NCBI RefSeq assembly: GCF_000372725.1
Contig: NW_005201381.1
Coordinates: forward strand, 349,978 to 413,977
Direction of reading: 5' to 3'
Source: Emiliania huxleyi CCMP1516
Lineage: Eukaryota > Haptophyta > Isochrysidales > Noelaerhabdaceae
DNA: 64,000 nt
Part shown: one piece after another, positions 1 to 10,199 of the stretch
Layout: every line of letters starts with the position of its first letter
How positions within the stretch are numbered: the stretch's first letter is position 1
Notes under the pieces: model-generated
Database searches by the model: none
What the model was told of the DNA's origin: nothing
The model's input: the letters and a program-made list of their open reading frames with translations, nothing else
Made by a program: the position numbers and the translations under genes

Positions 1-431
1 CGGAGCCGCGCCGAGATGTGGCCGTGCACGCGGTTGCCTCGCACGGTGATGGTCCAGTTGCGGGTGCTGAAGGCCGCGCTCGCCATGTCCTGACTCTGAC
101 AAACAAACAGGGCCATCATTTTGCCAGGGCTCCAGGCCCCAAATGACGTGTGAGTGTTAGATTTGTTTGGTATTGCTAAAAATCTCTCTCTGACTCTGTG
201 CAACAATACACTCACACACACGCCCGCGCGGCTCACGCACTGCGCGACCCCCCGCGCCCTGAGAAAACAGCAGCCGTACAACACAAGTGAGCCCCCAGCC
301 AGCAGCCCCGCACGACGCAGATTGCGCCCTCGCACGCCTGCACCTTCTCAGAGGTTCGCGCCAAAACTTTTCTTTCACAAAAAGAAAACCATGGTACCAA
401 GGACGATCAAAAAAAAATCACAGCGCGTCCG
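1..431. other. Upstream flank of ankyrin/U-box gene
   Basis: I see no gene here. Positions 137-190 hold a reverse-strand copy of a dispersed repeat containing TTTTTAGCAATACCAAACAA, also present at 45522-45575 and 48365-48425. The last 60 bases before the ATG at 432 are A-rich and could be 5' UTR or promoter. Confidence 0.5.
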
Positions 432-2960
432 ATGGTGGCGGCGGCGGCGAGGGCGGCGGCGGCGGCGGCGGCGGCGGCGGAGAGGGACGCGAAGGCGACG
501 GCAGAGGCGGAGAGGGCGGAGGAGGCGGCGAGGGCGGCGGAGGCAAGGGCGGAGGCGGCGATTGCGGAGGCCGCGGAGGTGGGGTCGGCGGACGTGGCGG
601 CGGGTGCATCTGGGCGCCAGCTGATACTTGACGAGGTCGGCACGGGTATCGTGGAAGCGGCTGAATGTGGCGACGAGGAGAGAGTGCGGGCGCTCCTCGA
701 GAGAGGCGTGGAAACTGACGAGACGTACACCACCTCGGATGGCAAGACTACTGGCGTCACGCTGCTGATGCTCGCCGCCGCGCTCGGACACGAGGCGATC
801 GTCGAGATGTTGCTGGAGCACGGCGCGACGGTCGACATGCAGGACAGCAAGGGCATTACTGCGCTCATGTACGCCGCCATCAAGGGGTGCGTGCCCATCG
901 TGAAGCAGCTGCTGCAGCAGGGCGCTGATATCGACTTGCCAGACTCGCTGTTCGGCCGCACCGCGCTGATGTTCGCAGCACTCTTCAACCGCCCCAAGGT
1001 CGTGCGCTACCTGCTGAAGAGGGGCGCGGACCCAGAGAAGCGCAACATCGATGGCGAGACTGCGCTCGAGCTCGCCACGGAGAAGGGCAGCAAAGAGAGC
1101 GCCCGGGTGCTTGACAACCTCCTCAGCCGAGGGGGGGGAGGCACGGGGCAGGGGTCAACCACGGGGGAGGGGGACGTTGTCGCAGAGGCTGCTACGCTGG
1201 GCGATGAGGCGGCGGTGCGGGAATCGCTCGATGGGGGCGGGCAGAAGATCAACGCGACCTTCAACGACGGCACCGCGACCGGCCTCACGCTGCTGATGAT
1301 TGCGTCGCAGTGGGGGCACGCGGACATGGTCGACATTCTCATTCAACGAGGCGCTACGGTCGATCTCAAGGACAGCGAGGGCCGCACCGCGCTGATGGCG
1401 GCCGCGACGAAAGGGCACGGGCGAATCGTGGAGACGCTGCTCGACCACTCCGCCGAGGTCAACCTGGAGAACACCACCGGAGGCACCGCGCTGATGTACG
1501 CCGCCACCAAGGGGCACGAGCACATTGTGCACACGTTGCTCGGGCGCGGCGCCGCGGTGGACCACCGCGCCAGCGACGGCGCAACTGCGCTGATGAATGC
1601 GGCCTACTATAACCACCCCGGCACCGTGTGCTGCCTGCTGCAAGCGGGCGCCAAGTTGGACTGGCGCGACGAATACGACCGCACCGCGCTGTCCATGGCC
1701 AACCGCCGAGGCCATACCGCATGCGTCGAGATCTTCAAGGAGCACCTCAAAGGGCTGACGGGGGACGAGAGCGCGCGCAACCTGGCGGACGAGGCCGAGG
1801 CGGAGGAGCGCCGGGCAGAGGCTGAGAAGAAGGCCGCGGCAGACTCGGCGGAGGAGCGCCAGAAGGCGGCCGCGCGACGGGCAGAGGCAGAGGAGAGGGA
1901 CATCGTGACCAAGCAGATCCCACTCGATGTCGTCTCCGCCGTCAGGCGAGGCAAGGAGGCGGACGAGGAGAGGACGCTGGCATGGATCGAGAGCGGCGGG
2001 CAGATCAACGAGGGCTTCGTGGACGGCGAAGCGGCCGGCGTCACGCTGCTGATGGTGGCCACCATCTACGGGCACGAGCGGTTGGTCGACACGCTGCTGG
2101 AGCGTGGTGCTAGCGTCGACCAGCAGAACGAAAACGGCTTCACCGCTCTGATGTACGCGGCGCACACCGGTCACGAGGGGCTGGCTGACAAGCTGCTCAA
2201 GGCGGGAGCAGAGGTAGACCGACGGCCCAACGATGGCGGCACCGCGCTGTTTCTCGCCGTCATGTTCGACCACCCTGCCGTCGTGCGGCTGCTGCTGGCG
2301 GCCGGTGCGGACCCAGAGGCTCGCAATTCGAGGGGCAAGACAGCGCTGCAGATGGCCAAGAGTTTGCCAAAAGACAAGTGCGGTGCCGCGGCTGTGGTCA
2401 AGGAGCACTTGGCCGCCTTGAACGCTTCGAGGGAGGCGGATGCCGCGCGGTGCGGTGAGGCGCTGCTGGCCGAGATTGAGGCGGAGGCGGAGGCGGAACG
2501 CGCCAAGGAGAGCAAGGGGAGCAGGAAGGCCAAGAAGAAGAAGAAGAGGGGCAAGGGTGGCGGAAGCGGCGCGGCTGGACCGTCCAGCACCGCTCCGTCG
2601 GGGGCGGACGGGGCGGGGGTGGGGGTGGAGGCGGAGGTGGGGGCGGCGGCGGGGGCGGGGGCAGATTCGGCCGAGGAGGACGGGAGCGGACAGGTCCGAG
2701 AGGCGGGGGAGGCGCAAGAGGCGTCACCGCTGCCCGAGCCGCCTGAGATCTTCGTGTGTCCCATCACCCAGGAGCTGATGCAGGACCCCGTCATGGCGAC
2801 CGACGGGCACACGTACGAGCGGCACGCCGTCGAGCGCTGGTTCGCGACAAGACTCACGAGCCCAAAGACAGGCGCGGCGCTTGACCTGGCCTTGCTTCTG
2901 CCCAACCATGCCATGCGGCACCAGATTATTGAGTGGCGCGAGGCGCATGGATGGAAGTAA
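432..2960 (+). CDS. Ankyrin-repeat protein with C-terminal U-box (putative E3 ubiquitin ligase)
   Basis: Single open exon of 842 aa. After an Ala/Glu-rich N-terminus (about residues 1-60) there are three blocks of ankyrin repeats, roughly 70-220, 250-430 and 500-660, with typical TALMYAA and VDILIQRGA-like cores. A charged coiled-coil stretch (about 440-490, EAEERRAEAEKKAA) separates blocks two and three. A low-complexity Lys- and Gly-rich linker leads to a U-box in the last 73 residues: FVCPITQELMQDPVMATDGH followed by TYER and a P-K-T-G motif. U-box domains recruit E2 enzymes, so the likely role is a cytosolic E3 ligase whose ankyrin repeats bind substrate. The start at 432 is the first ATG in frame; an upstream exon cannot be excluded because the N-terminus is low complexity. 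The repeat blocks resemble each other, pointing to internal duplication. It converges on the sideroflexin gene. Confidence 0.9.
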   Translation: MVAAAARAAAAAAAAAERDAKATAEAERAEEAARAAEARAEAAIAEAAEVGSADVAAGASGRQLILDEVGTGIVEAAECGDEERVRALLERGVETDETYTTSDGKTTGVTLLMLAAALGHEAIVEMLLEHGATVDMQDSKGITALMYAAIKGCVPIVKQLLQQGADIDLPDSLFGRTALMFAALFNRPKVVRYLLKRGADPEKRNIDGETALELATEKGSKESARVLDNLLSRGGGGTGQGSTTGEGDVVAEAATLGDEAAVRESLDGGGQKINATFNDGTATGLTLLMIASQWGHADMVDILIQRGATVDLKDSEGRTALMAAATKGHGRIVETLLDHSAEVNLENTTGGTALMYAATKGHEHIVHTLLGRGAAVDHRASDGATALMNAAYYNHPGTVCCLLQAGAKLDWRDEYDRTALSMANRRGHTACVEIFKEHLKGLTGDESARNLADEAEAEERRAEAEKKAAADSAEERQKAAARRAEAEERDIVTKQIPLDVVSAVRRGKEADEERTLAWIESGGQINEGFVDGEAAGVTLLMVATIYGHERLVDTLLERGASVDQQNENGFTALMYAAHTGHEGLADKLLKAGAEVDRRPNDGGTALFLAVMFDHPAVVRLLLAAGADPEARNSRGKTALQMAKSLPKDKCGAAAVVKEHLAALNASREADAARCGEALLAEIEAEAEAERAKESKGSRKAKKKKKRGKGGGSGAAGPSSTAPSGADGAGVGVEAEVGAAAGAGADSAEEDGSGQVREAGEAQEASPLPEPPEIFVCPITQELMQDPVMATDGHTYERHAVERWFATRLTSPKTGAALDLALLLPNHAMRHQIIEWREAHGWK

Positions 2961-3326
2961 GTTCGAGCATTCGAGAGGTTGACAGCCGGCTGGAGTGAGA
3001 CTGAGACTGAGAGGGCGAAAGACGGGTGGGTCCGAGGGTCCGTACATAGCTATCTGGCGCAGTTTGACTCGCGTGACTGCGAGCGGCTGCAGAGTGCCTC
3101 GTGGTGTTTCTCTCTTCTACTCGCGCCTCGTCTTTTTTACTAACGTACAAGTTCTTCATCCTTTCGGGGCACGGGGGCATGCAAGCTTTCCGGGGCCGGG
3201 CATGCTGGTTCTGGTGCTGAAGCTGTCCTGTGCGGCCTGCGCGCAGTCCTCAAAAAAGTGCCAGAGTTAGAGCCCGTATATCCCCGGGTGGAAGGCGTGA
3301 TCGAGCGTGAGTGCGCACGCGGGCCG
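2961..3326. other. Convergent intergenic spacer
   Basis: Lies between the stop of the U-box gene and the stop of the sideroflexin gene. It must hold both 3' UTRs. I see no further gene. Confidence 0.6.
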
Positions 3327-4394
3327 CTACAGGCCCTTGTTGCAGAGGACGTACGCGATCGGCTTGCCGTCTTTACCCTTGAGCCCCTGGAACTCGGGCT
3401 CGAGCACCCCGACGTCGATTTTCATCTCCTGTGGAAAGACCGCGATCGCCATGGGCAGCGCGCCGTAGATGGAGCAGCAGACGAAGACAAACTCGGCGAC
3501 GGCGGACGCGTAGAAGCCGAGCGGCACCACCGACTTGAGGATCCCATTCGCGATGGGCGGCAGCAGCATCGGTGCGATCGGCAGCAGCAGGTTGCGGCTC
3601 AGGACTGTGTTAATGACTGCGGACTGAGCTGCCGCCTTGCTCACGCCGAGCGGCGTGCCGTCCGGCGCTGTAATCGGCACGCCGCCCTGCATCTCGGGCA
3701 GCCGCGTGAACCCGACGTTCGCTGCGCCCGCACTGACCACGGCCACGTACGGCACGGCGATGCCGAGCCGCTTGATCCATGGCGGACCGTTCTCGACCAG
3801 CTTGCGCGCGCCGACCGCGATTGAGCACGAGACGCCGACGGCGAGCGCGTATGCCTGGCCGACCTGCGACCAGTCGACCGAGGCGCCGGATCGGTTGACG
3901 TAGTTGACCATCACGTTGACAGACTGGTTGATCCACTGCCAGAATACGATTTGCGACGGCGAACTTGCCAGCAGCATGCCGGCGGTCGGAATGGCGTTGG
4001 CGGGCACAAACGCGCTCATGCGACCTCCGATGAACATCTGCTCCCCCGTGGTCGGGTGGATGATCGCGCTGACGATGCGCTTTGCCTCCCAAAGCTCCGC
4101 GTCGCTGGCGTTCTTCGCGTCCCCTTTCTCGTACGCCGCCAGCAGCGCCTGCGCCTCCACGAGCTCGGCCTGCGTCGTCAGCAGGGTCTTGGGATCGGTC
4201 ATTTCGCGAAAATGAGCGAGCCGGCCAGTGAACGAGGACTGGTCGTAGCGGTTCCCGCCGAGCGTGAACGTTGGTACGCTGCCCTTGTCTGGCGCAGCTT
4301 CGCAGCGAGCGGCGGCGGCGATGGCGGTCGACGCGGCAACGGTGGTCGCGGTTGCAACACGCGCCGTTTGCGATCGTAGAATGCGGCCGAACAT
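3327..4394 (-). CDS. SFXN: Sideroflexin (mitochondrial serine/amino-acid carrier family)
   Basis: 355 aa from the ATG at 4394, uninterrupted. Family hallmarks: HPTTGEQMFIGGRMSAFVPANA-type segment (here split as HPTTGEQMF and GGRMSAFVPANA), FWQWINQSVNVMVNYVNRSG matching the sideroflexin signature, and a hydrophobic C-terminal half with about four to five membrane segments. Sideroflexins sit in the inner mitochondrial membrane; human SFXN1 imports serine for one-carbon metabolism. The first 40 residues (MFGRILRSQTARVATATTVA onward) are rich in Arg, Ala, Ser and Thr and look like a presequence, longer than in animal homologues. Reading upstream of 4394 continues without ATG, so 4394 is the best start. 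The subtype cannot be assigned. Confidence 0.93.
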   Translation of the reverse strand: MFGRILRSQTARVATATTVAASTAIAAAARCEAAPDKGSVPTFTLGGNRYDQSSFTGRLAHFREMTDPKTLLTTQAELVEAQALLAAYEKGDAKNASDAELWEAKRIVSAIIHPTTGEQMFIGGRMSAFVPANAIPTAGMLLASSPSQIVFWQWINQSVNVMVNYVNRSGASVDWSQVGQAYALAVGVSCSIAVGARKLVENGPPWIKRLGIAVPYVAVVSAGAANVGFTRLPEMQGGVPITAPDGTPLGVSKAAAQSAVINTVLSRNLLLPIAPMLLPPIANGILKSVVPLGFYASAVAEFVFVCCSIYGALPMAIAVFPQEMKIDVGVLEPEFQGLKGKDGKPIAYVLCNKGL

Positions 4395-4890
4395 CGACCC
4401 TTTTGAGCGCAGGCGAGGCAATGCAGGGAAGCTGGCCGCTGCCCGCCGTCGGTTCAGTTTTTTTTCACACCAACGAGAAGACAAGAGTCAAGACACAAGA
4501 CTCAAAGAGTGCTCCCCGGAAACCTCCACCGGGCACCGGGTCCCCGCCCATGATGCGGTCTTCACGCGCGCCGCCCTACGTATGTTACTTGTTACCTGTT
4601 ACAGCACCCAATGGAAATAAGGATTCGCGTCGCAACGAGTACCTACTACGTGTGCCTGGTCAGTGAGCAGTGCACACCCGGCCGCAGATCGACTAAAGAC
4701 CGATTACAGCGGGCCGTGGCACTGCTCCTGCCACTCACTTCTCGCGTCACCTAAGATGCCGCGGGGAGGCGCGCATTCGCCGACATCGATCGTGCAGACG
4801 CTACGTCGTACTAAGGTACGTTAGTTGGGCGGGCGGGAACGCGGGCCACGGCCAAGCCCCCTGCCGGCCAGGCGGCGCGTTCGCCTTCCC
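4395..4890. other. Intergenic spacer
   Basis: Separates the 5' end of the sideroflexin gene from the 3' end of the coiled-coil gene, both on the minus strand. No convincing gene or repeat was seen. Confidence 0.5.
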
Positions 4891-6718
4891 TCAAAGCTCG
4901 TCGTAGAGCCCCGGCCCGTCGTTCGCTCCGTCGTTGCCCGAGGCGCCGTTCGGCTCTCCGGAGTGCTCGGTGGCGGCGGGCGCGCTGCCTCCGATCAGAG
5001 CGCAACGCGGCTTCATCCGCATATGGCCAGCCGCCTAGTCACACGCCCCGACCTCGAGGTCTCCCACGATGCTTTCAGCTGCCAACGAGGCGGCGAACTC
5101 TCCTTTTGCCGCTTCGCACGCTCGCCCTCCTCGTCCTCGTCCTCGTCGCGCTCGCGCGCCTGGTGTGTGGATTCGGGGAGCTGACACTCGGCGCATCGCG
5201 TGGTCTGCGGCCGTTCGAATACAGTCGAATACCGCTGAACATGAATGCTAGAGAGGGACATGCACATGCACGTGCACATGCACATGCACATGTCAATGCA
5301 CATGCACATGTGCATGTGCATGTGCATGTGCATGTGCATGTGCATGTGCACGTGTTCGCGCGCCTTGGCCTTTGCGTCTGCCACCGACGAGTAGAGGACG
5401 CCGCGGGCCTGCGGTTCGGGAGGCCAGGAGCGGATGATGGGGCTGGTTCGGAGCGAGGGAGACGCAGGGGGGGGTGGGGAGGGGGGGGGGAGAGGGGGGG
5501 GGGGCGGGGGGGGCGCGAGCGTCTTGCCTGCGTCTCCTTCTCCGCAGCCCGCCGTCCCTCCTCGGCGAGTCGCTGCTCCACGGCCGCCGCTGCACCCGCC
5601 GCTGCACCCGCCTCCGCGTCCTTCGCCCCGCCCTCGGCCTCAGCCGCAGCGGTGGCAGCCGTTGCCGCCGCTGCGGCCGGCTCCGCCTCCGCCGCCGCCG
5701 CCTCCGTCGCCGGCGCTGCCTCCGCTTCCGCTTCCGCCGTTGTCGCTTCCGCTGGCGCCTCCGCTTCCGTTGACGCTTCCGCCGATGCCGCCGCCGCTGC
5801 CGCGGCTGCCGCCGCCACCTCCTGCGCCGCCTTCTTCTCCGCCGCGTGCCTTGCCGCTATGGCGGCCCGCCTCGCTCTCCTCTCTTCGATCTCGCGCTGC
5901 TCGCGCTGCTCGTCCGACTCCTCCGCCTACCGGCGGGCAAGGAGGTGGGGCGGCGCCCATGGGTCGTGGCGCAGTGGACGGCGGTTCGCGCCTGCCGCCC
6001 CAGCTGCTCCTGGACGCGCTGTCGGTACTCCTCCTCCTCCGCCGCCTCCGTCGCCGCCTTTGCCGCCGCCCTCTCCGCCGCCGCCTGCGCACGAGCCAAG
6101 GATGAGACGGGGAGGGGGAAGGGGGGGAGGGGGGGGAGGGGGGGGGGGGTCGGTGGTGGAAGAGGAGCGGCGGACGGGATGATGGGCGCTGGAAGCGTCG
6201 CGGCTGTGGGGTGCGTGGCGGTCGGAGTGGCGGTCGGAATACGCACGCGCCACCTTCTCGGCAGCCGCCTTCTCCACCGCCGCCTCCTCACGATCGCGCT
6301 GCCTCGCCTCAGCCCTCGCCGCCGCCTTGGCCGCCGCCTCCGCCTCCGCCGCCGCGCGCGCCTCTTCCTCCTGCTTTTGCCGCGCTGCCCTCCGCTGCTC
6401 CTCCGCTTGCTGTGCTGGGTGCGGAGGTGGGGGTGCCAGGACGGGCTGCGCCGCGGCTGTCGGAGATGGCGGCGGCAGCCCGAGCGCTGCACACGCCTGT
6501 GCCATCTGAGTCTGCAGCGCGTACGCCATCTGCGCACCCTGCTGCGCGTGGGCGAGGCGCAACGCCTCGATGTCTGGAGGTGAAGAACCGGCGTTGTGCG
6601 CGGCAAGCATCGTCTTTTGCTGCTGCAGCTGCAGCTGCAGCATCTGGACGTGGTGCTGTCGCTGCAGCAGAGCCAGGTGAGCCTGCCGTTGGTCACCGGG
6701 AGGGGCGGAATGCTCCAT
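4891..6718 (-). CDS. Ala/Glu/Lys-rich coiled-coil protein, six exons
   Basis: Proposed exons: 6254-6718, 5992-6084, 5926-5528, 5408-5364, 5159 to an uncertain end, and 5034-4891. All defined junctions are phase 0. The N-terminus is Gln/His-rich (HLALLQRQHHVQMLQLQLQQ), then a long charged helix (KQEEEARAAAEAEAAAKAA) runs through exons 1-3, so splicing preserves one coiled coil. The last exon ends in an acidic, Gly/Asn-rich tail finishing GPGLYDEL. Introns 2, 3 and 4 start with GC (CAG|GCGCGA, CAG|GCAAGA, AAG|GCGCGC). Intron 4 contains the CATGTG repeat, and its first eight bases GCGCGCGA recur at the start of exon 5. The donor of exon 5 is unclear (GCGAAG near 5118 is one option). No family recognised; a structural or scaffold role is only a guess. 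Confidence 0.6.
5258..5354. repeat. CATGTG/CACATG simple repeat inside an intron
   Basis: Alternating TGCATG and CACATG units covering nearly 100 bases, self-complementary in blocks. It falls in intron 4 of the coiled-coil gene. A similar cluster lies at 47939-48022. Confidence 0.85.
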
Positions 6719-7219
6719 TTCTTACAGACCTCGAGGAAGCCCCACGAGAGGGCGGGTTTGGTTCAAGGCAGGTGAGGTGGGGCGCGCCCCGGGGGGCGAA
6801 GCTCACACGCTGCGTGTGACACGGCGGAGGGAAAAGAAACAGAGGCTTGCTAGGAAAGCTCACACAGAGGACATTCACCCTTTTTCCGAGGGGTAGAGAG
6901 ATGGAGCCGCGCGACACTATCGTGCCTATATCTCCCCCCGTCTACGACTACGTGCTGCAGCAATCGTCCTGAGGGTCCGGCCCCCCACCGAATTGCAAGT
7001 AGGTCTGCTCCATTGTCAGACCGGTCGCGGGGTGAACCGGCTCCGACACTTCCACCTGCCCACAGGGCACGCGTCGGTTTGTCTACGCATGAAGCTCACA
7101 GCATGTGACACGAGCGGCTTGTCGTCATCGGCGACGTCGCTACTCGAGGAGGACGAGCTCGACACAACCACTGCACGGAAGCCGTGCGAGCGAGTGCGCG
7201 GGCGGCGGCGCACTTTGAC
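6719..7219. other. Intergenic spacer
   Basis: 5' flank of the coiled-coil gene and 3' flank of the next minus-strand gene. A CACACGCTGCGTGTGACACG inverted motif occurs near 6805. No gene is supported. Confidence 0.45.
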
Positions 7220-7994
7220 TCAGAGCATGCTCTCAGTCGGACTTGCGCGCAGGCACGCGAACGCGAACCGGCGTGCGCCGCTCGACGTCGAGGCGACGGC
7301 CGCGGCCTGGCGCTTCTGCGCCGGCGTCGCGGCCTCCTCCTTCTTCGCCTTGCCGGTCGCGGGCGACTGGCCGCTGGCGGCCGGCTCCGCCTTGGCGATC
7401 TTCTTGACCTCGGCGACGACGGCGGCGGCGGACTGGTTGATCTTCGTGAAGACCTCCTTTTTGGGAGCGCGTCGAGCTTCTCGCCGATACAGGGATCCAC
7501 ACACGCGTGAGCCCGGCCGAGGGAGGTGCTCTGGCTCCCTCACCGCCCCGTTGAGCACCTTGCCCAGCCACAGGTTGAACTTCACTTGGTGCTCCTTGCC
7601 GGAGGCGAATCCTTGCGGTGCGGCATCGTCACAACGCGGACAGAGAGCCCGCCGAAGTCTCGCGGGCGATGGGCTCGGTGCCGCGCCAGCGGGCCTTCTT
7701 GATGAGCGAGTCGTGCTTCGCCGCCGTCGCCGCGATTCCCGTGCCGCCGCCACGGAAAGTGGCCCGAGCTTATGCGAAGCCCACTTTGCGGCCTTTGCCG
7801 CTTGCCCACCGCTTGGCTTCGTCAACGGGCGGCCTTGCCACACTCGCCTCGGCATCACTCGAAGCTGCGAGCTCGGCTGCGGCCACAAGAGCGGCCTGCT
7901 TGGCACGCAGCTGCGCAATCGTCGGCCCGCGTGCGCGGCTTTTCAGGGCCTGTGCCGGCGAGTTGGCGCTCACGCGCTGAATCATCATCGTCAT
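7220..7994 (-). CDS. Small basic Ala/Lys-rich protein, four proposed exons
   Basis: Model: 7785-7994, 7664-7715, 7544-7611 and 7220-7456, giving 188 aa with all phases consistent. Introns are 69, 52 and 87 nt; the second uses a GC donor. The protein starts MTMMIQRVSANSPAQALKSR, has a central stretch HDSLIKKARWRGTEPIAR then FASGKEHQVKFNLWLGKVLN, and a Lys/Ala-rich tail (AEVKKIAKAEPAASG). The core has clear codon and residue bias that the tails lack. I do not recognise the family. Two acceptors (GCGAAG and AAAAAG) are weak, so internal joins could shift; transcript evidence would settle them. Conserved function unknown. Confidence 0.45.
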
Positions 7995-8356
7995 GGCTCT
8001 GTCTCGCTCGCTCGTGCGTCCTTGCAACACACCCCGGACCCAAGACGCACAAGCACCAATGGGTGGCAGGTGCCTCTGCTGCTGTGGCATGCCTCACGGC
8101 TGCGACTGGCAGGCGCCTCGGCGCGTCAGCTCGGCTCGGCGTAGCGATAGTGGCCAGCGCAACTCGCCTGGACTCAACGCTCAGCCAGGAGCTCCCGCAC
8201 GCGCTGGCGCGACTCATGGCGCATGCAACGCGCAGCAATGCTCGCCTCGCCTTGCGCAAATGCGACCGCTTCGCAGCCGACAGCCCACCGCCTGAAGCAC
8301 AGCGACGAATGCGGCACCGGCGACACATGGCAGGCTGGTCATGACGCAGTTATAGG

Positions 8357-9593
8357 GTGTTGTGTGCCGTCAGAGTGACTCTCTGTGTGTCAGGGATAGT
8401 CAGGGCCGTCCATCAGAGCTCCAGTAAGCTCGGAGACACCCAATTAGCGCGGCTCGACCTCTTTGAGTCACTGCCTTCCCGGCGGTTTGGCTGTAGAGCC
8501 TCTACAACAAACTCTACAGCAAAATCGCGCTCTACATTGGCATTGCTCTACAACGCAGGCAGTTCGTCCCGCGGCGGATGTAGTTGTAGATTCGCGCGAC
8601 AGGCAAGGCGCGGCTGCGGGCGACGGCTTCCGCCGTCGCCCCCACCACAGGAGCAGTCACACCACTCCCACTCCAATGATTCACGATCAACGAAGTGCGG
8701 TCACTGTGGTGAAGCAAAGGCGCAGTTGCGGGATGCCGACGCCAATGGGCGGGAGGCGGCGCGGCGTGCTCAACGTGCCAAGGAGTACCAGGGCAGGTCG
8801 CTGAACGCACTGGGCGTTGGGACGGCCTCCGTGCCGCGAGCGGCGCAGAGAGTGTTCGAGCGGACGCGCGCAGACGCGTTGGTGCGGTGGGAGACAGAGC
8901 AGCTTGAGCAGTACACTGGCGCGGCTTCTTACCTTCGACGGGAGGACTGCGTGCTGGGGGTGATCCAGTCGTTCTACATTGTGCAAACGGGCGCGCGCGT
9001 GTCTGAGCGTGATTGACGAGAGCAAGCGTTCGTGCATCACCGAGACGGATGTTGCCCGCCTTTTCAACGCAGTCGGGCGGCGGGTGGCTACGGGTGTTCC
9101 GGGCGAGGACACCTTCCCGATGGGCGGCTACTTCAATGAGTTCCGACGCGAGGGTGTGAGCGTGGAGCTGGTGCGTGAGCTGCGGACGGTGGTCACAGGC
9201 GCAATCGCTGCGATCGGTGGCGATGTGTCAGCGATCACGGCGAGCGCAAATTCATTCCGCAAGTGGTACAGCGACGCGCAGAACGCGACGGCCGTCGCCT
9301 TGCTTGGGCGAGGCGATGCGGTGAACATTGCGATTATGCGGGCTGCGAAGCAGGTCTTTGCCAGATGGTACTGTCCGGGAGGGCGGCTGTACGTGCCGGG
9401 AGCTGTGAGCGAGCTCGCGTCGCCGGCGGCCTTCGGTGATTTCGAGGTGCCGGGTGGTGTGGTGCGAGACCTGCTCTACAGTCTGTACTCTCAGCCCACA
9501 AGCAAGTGGTTGGCCAGGGTGGATCGCGCTGAAAGGCGGATGCCGGAGAGGGTGGACGTGTCGCAGGGACGCAGGCGGCGACGACGACGATGA
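8357..9593 (+). pseudogene. Unidentified ORF pair joined by a frame change
   Basis: Two overlapping plus-strand frames look coding. The first (to 9016) contains CGHCGEAKAQLRDADANG and VFERTRADALVRWETEQLEQ and closes soon after 8990. The second (from about 8990 to 9593) carries SVIDESKRSCITETDVARLF and PGGRLYVPGAVSELASPAAF and ends in a run of arginines. The join at 8980-9020 has no intron of plausible length, so this is either a programmed or accidental frameshift, an assembly error, or a decayed gene. No ATG start is clear. The second part is globular and unlike the low-complexity genes nearby. I recognise no family. Proximity to the 10200-12164 gene suggests, but does not prove, one mobile or viral-derived locus. 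Confidence 0.4.
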
Positions 9594-9790
9594 GTGAGCG
9601 CACGATGCGGAGCGGGCGCGTCGTTGAGTTTGCGGTCGACAACCGGGACATGGAGGGGCCTCCGAGACAGTACGGGCCAGTCACCGTCAAGTGTGTGAGA
9701 GTGAAGAAGAGACTGTGGAGAGATGCGTCAGAAAAAAAGATATTCGTATCTTTTTGCCCCCCTCCGCGCAAAAGTTTGTTGTGCGCGTAA
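9590..9790 (+). CDS. Small ORF overlapping the preceding stop by ATGA
   Basis: 66-codon frame whose ATG (9590-9592) overlaps the TGA (9591-9593) of the upstream frame. It begins MSERTMRSGRVVEFAVDNRD and is basic. An ATGA overlap is typical of coupled translation in viruses and some transposons, unusual in algal nuclear genes. It may be chance; no homology recognised. Confidence 0.25.
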   Translation: MSERTMRSGRVVEFAVDNRDMEGPPRQYGPVTVKCVRVKKRLWRDASEKKIFVSFCPPPRKSLLCA

Positions 9791-10199
9791 AAATCGCTAG
9801 CGGCCATGAATCGGTAGGCTGCAGTTATGTGTACTTTTAGCTTACTGGGAGAAAAGGGAGAGGGGGTTGTGTTCTCTAGGCCCCTAAGGGCCCTACGCGC
9901 GGCGTGAGAGCTCGGAAGCGAGCTTTGCACGGCGATCGAGGATGGCACGGTTCACCCCCTTCACCCGAAGAGCGATGGAGATGCGTTCCGCGTGGTGTGA
10001 CACAAATGAGAGGCGGGAGTGGGGAGGGTACCGGTCGGTCAACGGTAACTTGCGGTTGTGAACAGGGTCGTTTGGTTATATCCGCATGTTACAAACCGGT
10101 ACAAAGTTGTCAAAGCGGATGCCGAAGCCGGGCAGCTCGCAAGCATAGCCCGTCTGCGCCCGCGCAGTCAGCTCCTCCATGAGCCGGACCCCGAAGGGC
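9791..10199. other. Convergent spacer between two unidentified loci
   Basis: Contains short reading frames only. CCCCTAAGGGCCC-like inverted sequence occurs near 9880. Nothing else is recognised. Confidence 0.4.

Noticed and set aside
1155..2717. 520-codon minus-strand frame inside the ankyrin/U-box gene
   Set aside because: Antisense shadow of GC-rich ankyrin coding sequence; no domain.
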